Positions 45,659-56,421 of a stretch of DNA of 64,000 nucleotides are shown here, one piece after another. The stretch covers positions 5,084,001 to 5,148,000 of the forward strand of contig NC_064677.1 of the NCBI RefSeq assembly GCF_023278565.1. Reading direction: 5' to 3'. The position numbers were made by a program, and so were the translations under genes. This DNA comes from Colletotrichum lupini. Lineage: Eukaryota; Ascomycota; Sordariomycetes; Glomerellales; Glomerellaceae. How positions within the stretch are numbered: position 1 is the first letter of the stretch; the number at the start of each line of letters is the position of its first letter. The notes under the pieces were generated by a model. That model did no database searches. It saw only the letters and a list, made by a program, of their open reading frames with translations, and had not been told where the DNA came from.

Positions 45659-48600
45659 ATGCCGTCGTTATCACTCCTCAGACGAGGATCCAAGGCACAC
45701 GACCAGCGGCCGTTATCCCCTTCGAAGCGCCAGCCACGACAACAACAAGAAGCCCGACCACCGCTTTCGCCGCCACAGGAGAATGGAAGGGAGGCGCCGG
45801 CGGGCGGCTTGGGGATCGGAACGGGCGAGGCGGAGCGGGAGCGCAAGTTCTCCAAACGGGATCTTTTTGGAGGGCTGTTGAGTCGCAGCAAAGGCCGGAG
45901 TGTCAGCAGCAGCGCATCGACGCCGGCTTCGTCAACAAAGTCTGGACGGGGTCCCGGTGCCGAGTCACCGACGAAGTTGCCCGTAAGTTTGCCTTTCTTC
46001 GTATCTATATGCGTTGTTGTCTGTAATTCCTTTCTACACCAAACAGTCGGCTCCCTTCGGAAGGTCTTAGCTTCCCACATTTCGATCGATACTTCGATCT
46101 CGTCAGATCGCCAGCGTCTTCCTCGTTCTATTTTCCACCTTTTTAATGGTCCTGTACCCCAGTCTGTCTTCTCAGGCATGGTCCCTGAGATGAGGTGCTT
46201 CGAGTCCACCTAGTCCGACATCCCCGATGTCCCCGGTGCCGGAAAACTGGAAGATGAGGAAGTTCCTCAGAATAGCAGCGGCCATACCGGGAAGATGCAC
46301 GCAACGCAGCAATGCTGCTTGGACACAAACTTGCTTGCGCATAGCTTACATGCTTTACCCAAATCACACGCACCTTTCCCTCACTACCACCCACCATAAC
46401 CCCCCCCCCCCCTTTTCCCTCCGTGCTGTCTCCCCCGCACTCTCAGACCAGGTCCGGTTCCCGCGTCGGTGTCGGTGGGTTTGTCTTGGCCAAGGCTGGA
46501 CATTCCGTGCGCCGTAGACGGAGATGAAAACACAGACAGTGGAAGAGGAGCATCTGCACAAAAGTGAAAGTGGCAGTGGCAGGTCCCTGCCTGTGCTTCT
46601 CGGGTACTCTACTGTGTATACTCGGTAGCTTCCTAAGGTAGTTCCAAGCTCCCTCTCTGTCCCCACCTCACCGGGCTGCGGCTGCATCTTGAGTTCTTAG
46701 GTGAGGATACCTCGCTCTAGGTACCTTACGTAAGGCTCGGAAACGGTGGCAGTGACGGTACTGCGTAAGGTGAGGTAGACGGCGCCACAGTCTGCAGCAC
46801 GACGCACCACAACTGCACCACGACCTCATTCCCCTCTCCACCGTGTCACTCCCCCGCCATCATCCTATGCAATCCATCAAATGGGAGCTGCATCAGGCCA
46901 CTTCTGGTCTGCCCTGTCTTGCAATCTCTGCTTTACCCATCCATCATCTCATTGCTCATCAGTCTGCTTGCTTGGCCATCAGCTTAGGTTGCTTGCAGTG
47001 ACGTCCTTCGAGATGTTCATCCGCTGTTCCAGTGTTCCTTTAATTCTTACTTAATACCTTCTTCCCGAGTTTCCAAGCCTCCGTACCTACCTACCCCGTT
47101 TCTCAGACTCTGACGATCTATACCTCCGTTGCTCCCTTGCATAACCCGTCCCTTCTCTGCCGCGTGATCAGCTTCCGAGACTCCAATTCCTGTCCCCTCT
47201 TTACTTTAGTCAATGTTACTTGTATAACACACCCCTTTCTGTCTTTCTCTTCGTCGACAGTCTTTCTTTCTCCAAGTCTACAGTTTCTTTTGCAGTCCAT
47301 TGCTGCCATCATCAGCCACGTCTTTCCAACGGTTGAAGACAAAGACGTCGTCTCCCGTTTACCCGCAGAGAAAGCAGACCATCATACCAACCCAACCAAC
47401 CATCTTGTCCTTTCCAGTGTCAAAACTTAACACCAGCTCTTCTAATTACCCCAATTGGGCCGCGTCTCTTTGTTCAACCGTTGTAAAAGCCGTTGTGTCT
47501 CACCAGCAAACCCCAGGTTTCCCCTCCGCAAAGCAGTGCCGAGTCCCGTTCCTCTCGATCGCCGCCCCCTCTCAACCCCAATAAGCCACTGCCTTCCCCG
47601 CCTCCCTTCGTCTTCGACAGCGCCGACCAGAAAGCCAATGGCCCTTCCGCCAAACCAGTTCTGAAACTGACGAAAATCATGGCAACTCTCAGCGACGACG
47701 ACGTTGAGAAGCTCTTCTCTGGAGCTCCTCAGTACTTTGCTCGCTCCGAGGGCCATTACACCGGCGCTCCCCACCCATCTGTCGCCTTTCCCTGGGACGA
47801 GTCGCTTGAGATCCGCGACCTGACCGACCATGTCCAGATCGAGGACGCCGCCTGGAGCTGCATCACAGCCTGGCCTCATATCACGAGGGACATGAACTCC
47901 AATCCTGCTGCTATACGGTGCGCCAAGGAAAGGAAGCGAGCCCATTTCTACCCCCGATGCCGAGAACGGCCTAATATGCTGAGTATGCAAGGCTTGGAGA
48001 AGGGCACAATGGGGTACCAGGCGGCTCTGGAGATGCCTGTTGGTGATGCGCTTCAGGAAGAGCAGTTCGGCTTCGACAGCATTGGGTCCAAGGCCAAAGC
48101 TATCGTCGAACAGCGCCAGAGAATGTTGGCTTCCAAAGACGGACTTCGCCGTTTGGAGGAATCGTCCATTTTGGATCAGCTCATTAAGAATGGCGCCAGG
48201 TACAAGGAGAACAAGGTCCACAGAAAGATCCACAACACCCTGTACAACGAGCTATTCCTGGGCATCCTGCATCCGCCGACCCGTGTCATCGACCACCATG
48301 ACCCCTACAGCCTGTCTGTACAGATCTCGGCGCTTGTCAAAGTCCTTGCTGCACCCAATGTTTGGATCGACTTCTCCCACGTGGAATGGAGAATCAGACT
48401 GGGTCAGATCCTCTGGGGTTCCTTCGAAGGCGACGAGCTCGAAACGGACGTCGAGATCGACGACGCTGACAGCAACGAGGAGCGCAAAGAGGAGAGATAC
48501 TGGTTGTTGCTTCAGATTCTCCTGGCGTGCGAGCTGCTCATTAGGCTAGATGCCATTACAGAAGGCGAAGAGCTCGGTATCGAGAGCATTAGACCCACCG

Positions 48601-50437
48601 AGATTAAGCGCTTCGAAAAGGATGCAAACTCAACAGTCAAGTGGTCATTGCACTTGGCACGCGCCTGGCTGGAGAACATTGAAATCATTGAGCGAAAGGT
48701 CGATCCAGCGAATACTCAAAAGCGCAACTCTGGCGGATGGCTGGCATCTTTGACTGGGAAGATGAGCCTTCACCCAAATAGCCATGCTCATTCTCACGGC
48801 GACGTCTCCGTGTACACCATTCAGGGACGGTACAGCGAGAGACAAGTCAATGGCTTGACGAATTTTGCAAGAAAGCTTCGCTGGCCCGATATCGAATCAG
48901 ACACATACGCCGAGCAGATTTCCGAGACAGTCAACAAGGTATCAGAAGCAACGCCGATTCACACGCCTGCGGAGACACCAATGAGCATCGACACAAAGAG
49001 ATCATCTTATTTCGGTGGCGGTCGGACAGAAGCGAGCGTTACTCGACACCCGTCCGGGAAGCACAAGATCTCGGCAGCTTTACACCCGTCGGGATGGTTA
49101 TCCAAGTCTTACGTGTCCGGCCTCATGCTTCCAGGCGAAGGACTGTACCACTTGATCATGACCACTCTCTTGGAGAACGACAAGGAGGCAATGTCCAAAT
49201 TGGGCCCGATGGCAAACTTATGCGGTGGTTTCGTGTATCGCGGAAAGAGTTTCTGGAGCACGGCTTGCATCATTGGCCGCGTTCTTGCTGCTGGCGCTGG
49301 CTCTGCTCAATGTATGGGATGGATCTCGAGCGATATCACTCCCCAAGGACATGGTGACGGCTGGGTCAATATTGATGTTGCCGAAGTCTGTGGTAAGTGA
49401 CTCTCTAATCAGCTCTCCATTGACGTAGACTAAACATCGTTGGCAGATGACATGAAAAAGACAGGCAAGCAAGCCCGGTTGTGGGGTAAGACTCACGTCG
49501 AGCGCGAGTCTTGTGTTCTGGGTGATGCGGATCCCAGCTCGGTACTCCCCGCGGATTTCATCATCCCTTATGAGAATAACTATTCGGAGCCGCCTCCGAG
49601 CCTGAGCATTTCCTTGACGTCGCTCAATTTATCTGCGCCCGTGGACTCAACCCGCACCACTCCGACTGAGGAGACGGTGATGACCCCATTCTCGGACGTG
49701 ACCCGAGCTCACGAACTCTACACATATCCGGCCTCCATCTCCTTTTCTGTCGGTCCCAATGGCGGCGAAGCAAAGGAGCACCAATTTTCACTGATGAAGG
49801 ACATCCATTTTGTTACGGCTCATCCTTGCCACCCGTCCTCCCACGTCAGGGTCTTAAGGTCCCCTTCAAGCCCCACTATCCAGCAGATCGACGTGGACGG
49901 CAGCGGCATCGGCGGTGTGAGCTCAAAGCCGGCCACCATCACGGGTAAGAAGAAGCAACTCCTCTTGAGATAGCCACACAAACTGACCATCATCTAGGAC
50001 ATCCCCTGCACAAATTCTTCACATATACCGTTATCCACCTTTCAGAGCTTCTTGAGAAGCCAGACGCCTCGCTGGATACTTTACTCCTCAACACGTCATC
50101 CGTCCGGCGTCCATCTCTCACTCCCACCATGAACACCACACCTCGTGTTCTGGTCATTGACTGTATCACCGGCTTCAAGCGTCAGGCCCCGACGCAAGAG
50201 ACTCCCACGTCTCCCATTCTCGAACGTACCGCCAACGGTGCCAGCCTTGCGACGACCAATATGCACCTTGAGTCCCGGCGCCGCCAGTTTGGAAGTGACA
50301 TGGAGGTCCTGGTGAGAGCCTTCTGCGCAGAGAAGGGCTGGAATGCCATCATCTCGAGACGCCGGCGGGGTTGCCTTGCATGCGCCATCAGAGAGGCCGG
50401 CGCTCTGGCTTGGAAGGTCATCATCCGCGTTGACTAG
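45659..50437 (+). CDS. Unrecognised 1045-aa protein, probably conserved in filamentous ascomycetes
   Basis: Proposed exons are 45659-45982, 47517-49392, 49447-49944 and 49998-50437. The last three are firmly joined by short introns (54 and 53 nt, GTAAGT and GTAAGA donors). The first exon (MPSLSLLRRGSKAHDQRPLSPSK...) ends in a perfect GTAAGT in phase 0 and the next begins in phase 0 after CCCCAG, but the intron would be 1534 nt, very long for a fungus; translation could instead begin within exon 2, for instance at MATLSDDDVEKLF. The N-terminus is Pro/Ser/Arg-rich disorder; residues about 165-650 look globular and helical (WKSLHLARAW-like segments, ILLACELLIRLDA); a middle region has VMTPFSDVTRAHELYTYPASISFS; the C-terminus has the GWNAIISRRRRGCLACAIREA block. 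No known domain was recognised and no catalytic motif is evident, so function is unknown. Confidence 0.75.
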
Positions 50438-51120
50438 TCGCTTTTCTTTCTTTCTACTTTGTCTTGAGACCGTTTAACCCTTTCTTGTGTGTACATAGTT
50501 GTGGACGATCGACGGAGATCAAGTCATCATTTCTGGCGTCGGGGTTATTTTTCGATAAGGGATACCAGGGGTACACACGCACACGTGCACACACGAGAGG
50601 CATGCATAGCGTTTGATTTTGTTCGCGGGAACGACTGAAAAGGGGGAAAGGAGAAGGAGATGGACTACCTAGGGTGCCTGCATTATTACGTCTGCGAGCT
50701 GTAGTGCTGGATACCCCCAAGCCCTGATATAATACGCTGTAATGATGCATCCGCCCCTCCACAGCCCGTTTGCTATTATGTGACTTGGTTCTCAAGGTTC
50801 GCAGTCTTTAAGTGCGCACATATAGTGTGCATGCGTGATGATTTAGCTTCAGCAGTCTGCGTATCTCGCGTAGCTACCGTAAGTACTTCAAAGAACCAAA
50901 TTCTCGTCTAAATGACATTGCCGATTTGGGCAAAACTGGCATGTAACTAGTCATCAAGTGACCGACCCGAAAATGCACGACAAACTAGCAAGCCCCTTTG
51001 AGGCCTTTGGGGTCTGGCCTTGTAAATGGTATCATACCAAAAGAAAAAGGATTGGATCCCTCCCGTACGCAAAACATCAACTACCTGATGACTGCAGGCG
51101 TCATCCTACTCAACACACAT
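50438..51120. other. Convergent intergenic region
   Basis: 683 bp between convergent genes. It contains no convincing ORF. Bases near 50572-50600 hold a short CA-rich stretch. Expected content is the 3-prime UTRs of both genes. Confidence 0.55.
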
Positions 51121-51957
51121 TCAAAGGTCCTTGCCATCAAACCAGCTGTTGACGCTCCACTCCTTCCAGCCGCGCTTCTCACCAGGGAGCTCGATGGACT
51201 CGTACTCCTCCTTAGTGACCTTTTGCCACTCCTCGAGGGGGATCCAGCCAATGTAGGCGCGGTCACCGAAGCCGCCGATCCAGTAGACGGACGTGACGAC
51301 GAAGCGAACCCACTCTGACTCGTGGACGGGGCTGCCGGGAAGCCAGTACTTGGAGTCCGGGTGCTTGTTGACGAAGCAGTGGGCGAGCTTGAGGGACGAG
51401 ACGGGGTCGGCGGGGATCTTCTCGAGGTAGCCGAGGAGAGAGAAGCGGGGGAGGTTGGCGGCGGAGTAGGGGACCGTGTCGGGGAGGGCGGTGGCCGCGG
51501 CGTCGGCGTCGGAGGAGGAGCCAAAGATTCTGTTCTTGAGCGAGGAGAAGAGGGAGATGCGCTTCGCGGGCGGGAAGGGCGGGACCCAGTGCATGGAGAG
51601 GGAGATGTTGGAGCCGGCGCGGACGTTCTTGAAGGACGTGGCGATGGTGATGGCCAGGATGGTGGGGTTGCCCTCGCCCTCGCAGTCGGCGACGTAGTCC
51701 ATGAGACCGATGGGCATGCCGGAGAGGTCGCCGCCCGAGGCGGAGTGGGCGCCTGCTGGGAAGACGGTCGCGAGCTCGGCCAGCTTGGTCACGGCGAGAA
51801 TGCGGCGGCCCATGACTGCGGACTCATATGAGGTCGGAATGCGGTTTGCGTCGGCACCGCCCTCGGGGTTGGAGAGGAGGTGCTGCGGCATGCCTGGCTC
51901 GAGGACAGCGGTGGCAGCGGAGGCAGCTAGGCCGGCGAGGATGGCGGATGTCTTCAT
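51121..51957 (-). CDS. Secreted CREG-like FMN-binding split-barrel protein
   Basis: One uninterrupted exon encodes 278 aa. Residues 1-18 (MKTSAILAGLAASAATAV) are a signal peptide, so the protein enters the secretory pathway. The body matches the CREG-type member of the pyridoxamine-5-phosphate-oxidase-like split-barrel family: ESAVMGRRIL near the start, a GLMDYVADCEGEGNPTILA strand, SISLSMHWV-like core, then AHCFVNKHPDSKYWLPGSPVHESEWVRF and VYWIGGFGDRAYIGWIPLEEW. Animal CREG proteins are lysosomal glycoproteins that do not bind FMN; whether the fungal one does cannot be told. Compared with relatives it carries a loop rich in Ser/Asp/Ala (about residues 145-165). No ER retention signal is visible. 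Confidence 0.9.
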   Translation of the reverse strand: MKTSAILAGLAASAATAVLEPGMPQHLLSNPEGGADANRIPTSYESAVMGRRILAVTKLAELATVFPAGAHSASGGDLSGMPIGLMDYVADCEGEGNPTILAITIATSFKNVRAGSNISLSMHWVPPFPPAKRISLFSSLKNRIFGSSSDADAAATALPDTVPYSAANLPRFSLLGYLEKIPADPVSSLKLAHCFVNKHPDSKYWLPGSPVHESEWVRFVVTSVYWIGGFGDRAYIGWIPLEEWQKVTKEEYESIELPGEKRGWKEWSVNSWFDGKDL

Positions 51958-53592
51958 CTTGTTCTCAAGTTGGACAAGGCCGAGAAGAGGAGATCTGGGA
52001 CTGGTTTAACGGTAGGCGGGAGAGGGTGTAGTAGGAGGAGGATCTGTCGGGAAACGGGCGTGTGCGAGGTTTTGTAGCAAAGTCCTCACTTGAGGTGCGT
52101 GTGTGTGTGATCGGTCGGTCGGTCGGTCGGAAAGGGTGGGATGGATCGGATCGTACGAGCTGCTCGTGGTGTGAGGCGGTCTCGGAAGGGTTAGGACGTA
52201 GGGCCAAGATATTTGGGAGGGAACTATTGAGCGCGAGTACGGCGGGGACGATGTCTTCTTTGGGGAGGATTCTTCGGCGTTGGGGGATGGATTGAAGAAC
52301 AAAGAGGATGGAATGGATCCGCCTGGGCAAACACGAGTACCAACAACGTTGGTAACAGTCAGAAGAACGAGTCGGGTTTCGTAACGGGCGAGGACGGGGA
52401 GGTCGGTCTGCAACGGTGGTGGGCTGGGGTCAGTCAGAAGGTTAGGTTACCTCAAGTTGGGTTTAGCTGGGCAACTCCGCAAGAGAGGAGATGGGCGCAT
52501 GTGATGTCTGGGATGAGACGCTTGGAAAGTGGCCCGGGGTTAGATCTGATAAGCCAAACGGCGTTTAGCGCGACAACGACCCAAGCCTGACTCTATCCAC
52601 TCCGAGCCATGCGAGCATGGGGCAGGGCTGCTGGCGGCTGTACGCAGTACGGATACGCAAGGTGAAATTTCTAGGTCTTTTTCCCGAAATTGTGGGCTGG
52701 CGAAAAGCTGTCTTGTCCGTCTGCCTGCAGGTATCTGGGTTGCATGATCATCTCCGGCGTCTAGATGAGCAAATGCTGTTGGTGTACCTTATGTATCTGC
52801 AATCCCAAGACCAGGCAGAAGGTGAAGGCACGGGATGAACAGCCGCCAGTGTCGTCGGTTCCATTCGGTCCAGTGTTCCATGGCTATCAGCTTATCAGGA
52901 GGAGGGGGAAACAGTGCATAAATCAGTTTTTGAATGATTTAAGCCTCCAAATACACACTGTACTAGCTTTTCTGAGGTGGGGGGAAGGAGCGGAGAGCCA
53001 GAGGGGTTTTGGGTGAGGAAGGCACTGACGGTACACGATTAGATGGCAGAAGGCGCCCACTTATGCCAGGAATTTTCCAGGAAGGAAGTACTGGTCACTC
53101 CAAAAGGGTCTTCTCATTGCCATGTGCTGATTGGTGCGCGCAACTTGTCCGTTCGCACCTCAAGTCAAGTCTTTTCAGGGAAAGGCGTAGGTCACCTCAC
53201 AAAGACCACCAAAGACAACAACTGAGGTACCTGACCTACAACACCAGTCAAGAAAGACTCAAGCCCTTCGACTGACAGGTAGCAGCAGAAAAAAAAAAAA
53301 AGAAGGCGCGCCTTTTTGCACACAAATTCAGCACATACTCAGGGCCCTTCACCCAAGACGAGGCATTTCATTTGCCCCTCAGTCACTCGATTATCCAGTG
53401 TCGACTTGAACAAGGGTATATGGTGAGCCCAGTCTCCATTCTTGCCCCGCTGAAAATTCACTCTCAACTTCCTTAGCATTGAGGGACTTGGGCGTCCACA
53501 GGTGAGACTGATCAGCTAGGGTCCTTCAACACCAACGTGCTTACAGTACCTGTCTAACGCCGACTTCACACTAGGCCTCACAGCTGATTGCC
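51958..53592. promoter_or_regulatory. Divergent region between CREG-like and F-box-like genes
   Basis: 1.6 kb containing both promoters. It includes five tandem TCGG units (52111-52130), a GTACGCAGTAC variant of the recurrent motif (52640-52650), and an A run near 53288. No coding region is supported. Confidence 0.5.
52111..52130 (+). repeat. (TCGG)5 tetranucleotide repeat
   Basis: Five perfect units about 150 bp upstream of the CREG-like start codon, directly after a short GT run. Confidence 0.9.
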
Positions 53593-55236
53593 ATGGAAGA
53601 GGAGACCAACATGGCAACTTGGAATGGTTTGCCTGTCGAGCTCAAGGGCCTCATTCTCGAGCACCTCGCCTACGGAGCCGTCGCCGAGAGACGCTCAAAA
53701 ACATCAAAGTCAAAGAGCAAGCGTCATGACATGGGCAGCTATGCAGTCGTCTGTCAACAATGGCAGAGATTCATAGAAAAGATCAACTTCAACAATCTCG
53801 AGATCAACTCCGCCAAGGATCTCTCCCGCTTCGACGAGATTCTCCAGGACCCCATCCGTCGCTCTTATCTGCGCCGTATCTCACTTCGCATTGAGCTGCC
53901 TCGCTATAACAGCAAGCTGGCCAAGGTTCCTGAGACAGACACTGAGCAGAATGAAAATGAGATCAAATTCACTCAGGGAATCTGGAATCTTTTCGACATC
54001 CTCAGTAAATGGACCCCTTCGGGCCAGAGTGTCGAGTTGGAGCTCAGCGCCGCTTCGCCCAGTGATAAAAACAAGCTGTTTGGTGAGCTGGGCTTGGATC
54101 AGGACGGCAACTCACGCTTCTTCGACCACGACCTAGACTTCTGCTTCATCACCGCCGGCTGCGAGCAGGTCGGACGACATGGTCTCCCTGAGGTCTCAAT
54201 CATCAACAGCTGCCAGATTCTTCGACGCAACCATCGCAACATCTCATCTCGAGCATTGCTCAGCATCATCTCGAGTCTGCCTAAGCTCGAGGAAGTCCGA
54301 TTCGAGCCTTGGCATCAAGTTGACTTGGAAGCACAGCTCGAAGTCGACTCTGGTATGCCCCTTTTGTCTCACCACCCACAGACCTAATACTGACTGACAT
54401 TCTTAGATTATGCCCGTACTTTCCCTTTCTGGCCTTCCCACATTAAGCGAATTAGCATTTTTGAGCATTTCGATGCTTTCAACGATGGCCCGGAAGCCGA
54501 ATGGGAGGATGCTGAGTCTGTCGACGACAATGACGCCGACCCAACCGGTGGAGACATCGCTCTCCCCATACCCCCCGACGGTGCGGAAGAAGGAGGCGAC
54601 GTTGCCCGAACCTCATGCCCCAGCCTTGGTCACAATTTGGGCTTCCTCAGCTTGCAGGCCGAGGAGATGGCCGTCTCGAATGTCTCTGACGCGACCGCCT
54701 TCTTTCAAGGCCTCCTCGCACGCAAGCCCGTCTGGAACAACCTCCGCCGACTTGCGCTTACCTCCCACACGATGATTGACGGTATCGACCACGAAACCGT
54801 TAATGGCATTCTGCGTTCGATCGCCAGTGCCGCGAAGCACATGCCGGCATTGCAGGTGCTGGAAATTTACAAGACCGACCAATTTGGAGGTGCCGTCTTC
54901 CGCTACTCCGTCGAGATATTGTCGACAACGGCATCGTGGGAGAGCACCTGGGACTTTCACATTGGAGCCGACGTGAAGGCTGCGTGGGCTGAGGTCGCTA
55001 AGAAGAACACTCCTCACAATATTACCTTCCTTCCCGAGATTCGCCAGAGCGACTACCGAGGCCCCTACGTATTCTTGGACGAGAACCTGAAGACGAAGGA
55101 TCTGATCATCCACCCGGCATCGTTGGAAGATATGCTGTCCAAGAAGTTGGATAAGTGCTTGGCCTGCAATGGATACTGCGCCGACCCCAAGAGCGAAGAA
55201 CAGATGTGGGGTTCTTCGGGACTCAACAATGCTTGA
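53593..55236 (+). CDS. F-box-like protein of unknown specificity
   Basis: Two exons (53593-54352, 54407-55236; 54-nt intron with GTATGC donor and a CTGAC branch site) encode 529 aa. Residues about 9-55 (WNGLPVELKGLILEHL, then VCQQWQRFIEKINFNNLEI) have the F-box-like pattern typical of large fungal families that link substrates to an SCF-type ubiquitin ligase. The remainder lacks clear leucine-rich repeats but has alternating hydrophobic segments such as LLSIISSLPKLEEVRFE and MPALQVLEIYKT, suggestive of degenerate repeats, an acidic insertion in the middle (AEWEDAESVDDNDADP), and a CLACNGYCAD cysteine cluster near the C-terminus that could bind metal. The ATG at 53593 is used because it starts just before the F-box; a second in-frame Met at codon 7 is possible. 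Confidence 0.82.
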
Positions 55237-55897
55237 GCAATTGAGAAAGATCCGATGTATACACACGAGAACATGTCTAGATACCCTGTAGAGTACGAAT
55301 GTTGGACGGCTGCGAAGATGGATAACGGAAAAGTTGGCGTAAGGGGAAAGCGAACATCATCAAACATTGGTTGATTAGCACAATAGATCCTTCTATCAGT
55401 CATAGCGGAAACACAACTGGCATCCTGAGTCACCGTGGTCAGTCATGTCTCCTAGCTACTCGTGTCCACCAGTGTTACCTACAGGCTACGACGAACGTTG
55501 TTCAGCTGGCGTTGCTCGCCGATGATTCATCTCGCCAGCGCCACTGCAAGAGCTCAGACCACCGAGTGCTGAGCGTGGCTCATGTTGTTGTGTTGACAAC
55601 CCCTAAGGCCGAATTTTCCGCCCGGACCACCTCTTCCGGATTGGGGCGGAGGCAAATGAAGGAAGGTGACTGGCTGAGTACAAAAAAGAAGGCAAGCCCC
55701 CTCGCCCGCCCTGTTCCTTCTCCACTCACTACACGTGACGCACAGAATTACGAACCGAACCCCCAAAATTGTCCAGGCCCGCAACCCTCCCACGCAATCC
55801 GACGCCCATTGCCCGCGCAGAAGACGACAAGCCCGCTTCTCGATTGCATCGACAACCAACTCACCGAAACACCACAGCAGCAACTCAAACCGCCACA
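55237..55897. promoter_or_regulatory. Promoter region of eS30 and 3-prime UTR of the F-box-like gene
   Basis: 661 bp between same-direction genes. A CACGTGAC E-box-like site lies at about 55734-55741, roughly 160 bp before the eS30 start, and the last 100 bases are C/A-rich as in ribosomal protein leaders. ORFs here are not recognisable. Confidence 0.5.
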
Positions 55898-56421
55898 ATG
55901 GGAAAGGTTCACGGATCGTTGGCGCGTGCCGGAAAGGTCAAGTCTCAGACGTAAGTCTTTTTTCTTATCCGCGAGAACAGAAAATACCCCCCCGTGCATC
56001 TGGGAATCGAGGGTGGCAAACCGACGAAAACTTTGGTCACCACGGACGACGATGAGGGGGAATGCCGGTCGGGAAAGAGAATGGACAACAACACTACTCA
56101 TTCGACGATCTACGACGGGGGGGTTTGATCTCCATCGAAACGACGACCGACCGGGAGACGGACCGTGTTATTTTTAATGATGAAATGTCGAACCGTGATC
56201 GCTGACCACTGCAATAGCCCCAAGGTTGAGCCTCAGGAGAAGAAGAAGACCCCCAAGGGCCGCGCGAAGAAGAGACTCACATACACCCGCCGTTTCGTCA
56301 ACGTCACCCTCACCGGAGGCAAGCGCAAGGTACGATTTTGATAACAAGTCCCATGTCTCTCGATGACCCCAGATGACTAACTATGGCTGCTTTGTAGATG
56401 AACCCTAACCCTACCTCCTAA
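55898..56421 (+). CDS. RPS30: 40S ribosomal protein eS30
   Basis: Three exons (55898-55950, 56218-56329, 56398-56421) give 62 aa: [20 protein letters not shown], then a highly basic middle ([19 protein letters not shown]) and the end NPNPTS. This is the eS30 sequence almost residue for residue. It is a component of the small ribosomal subunit near the decoding centre. Unlike animal FAU there is no ubiquitin-like N-terminal part, as in yeast. Intron 1 is 267 nt, the longest of the well supported introns in the window, and intron 2 is 68 nt with an ACTAAC branch site; the last exon encodes just seven residues. Ribosomal protein introns sometimes host snoRNAs, but no convincing one was found. 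Confidence 0.97.

Noticed and set aside
55951..56217. Possible C/D snoRNA in eS30 intron 1 (ATGATGA at 56177-56183, CTGA at 56202-56205)
   Set aside because: The two boxes are only about 20 nt apart, far too close; another C-like box lies too far upstream, and no terminal stem is seen.
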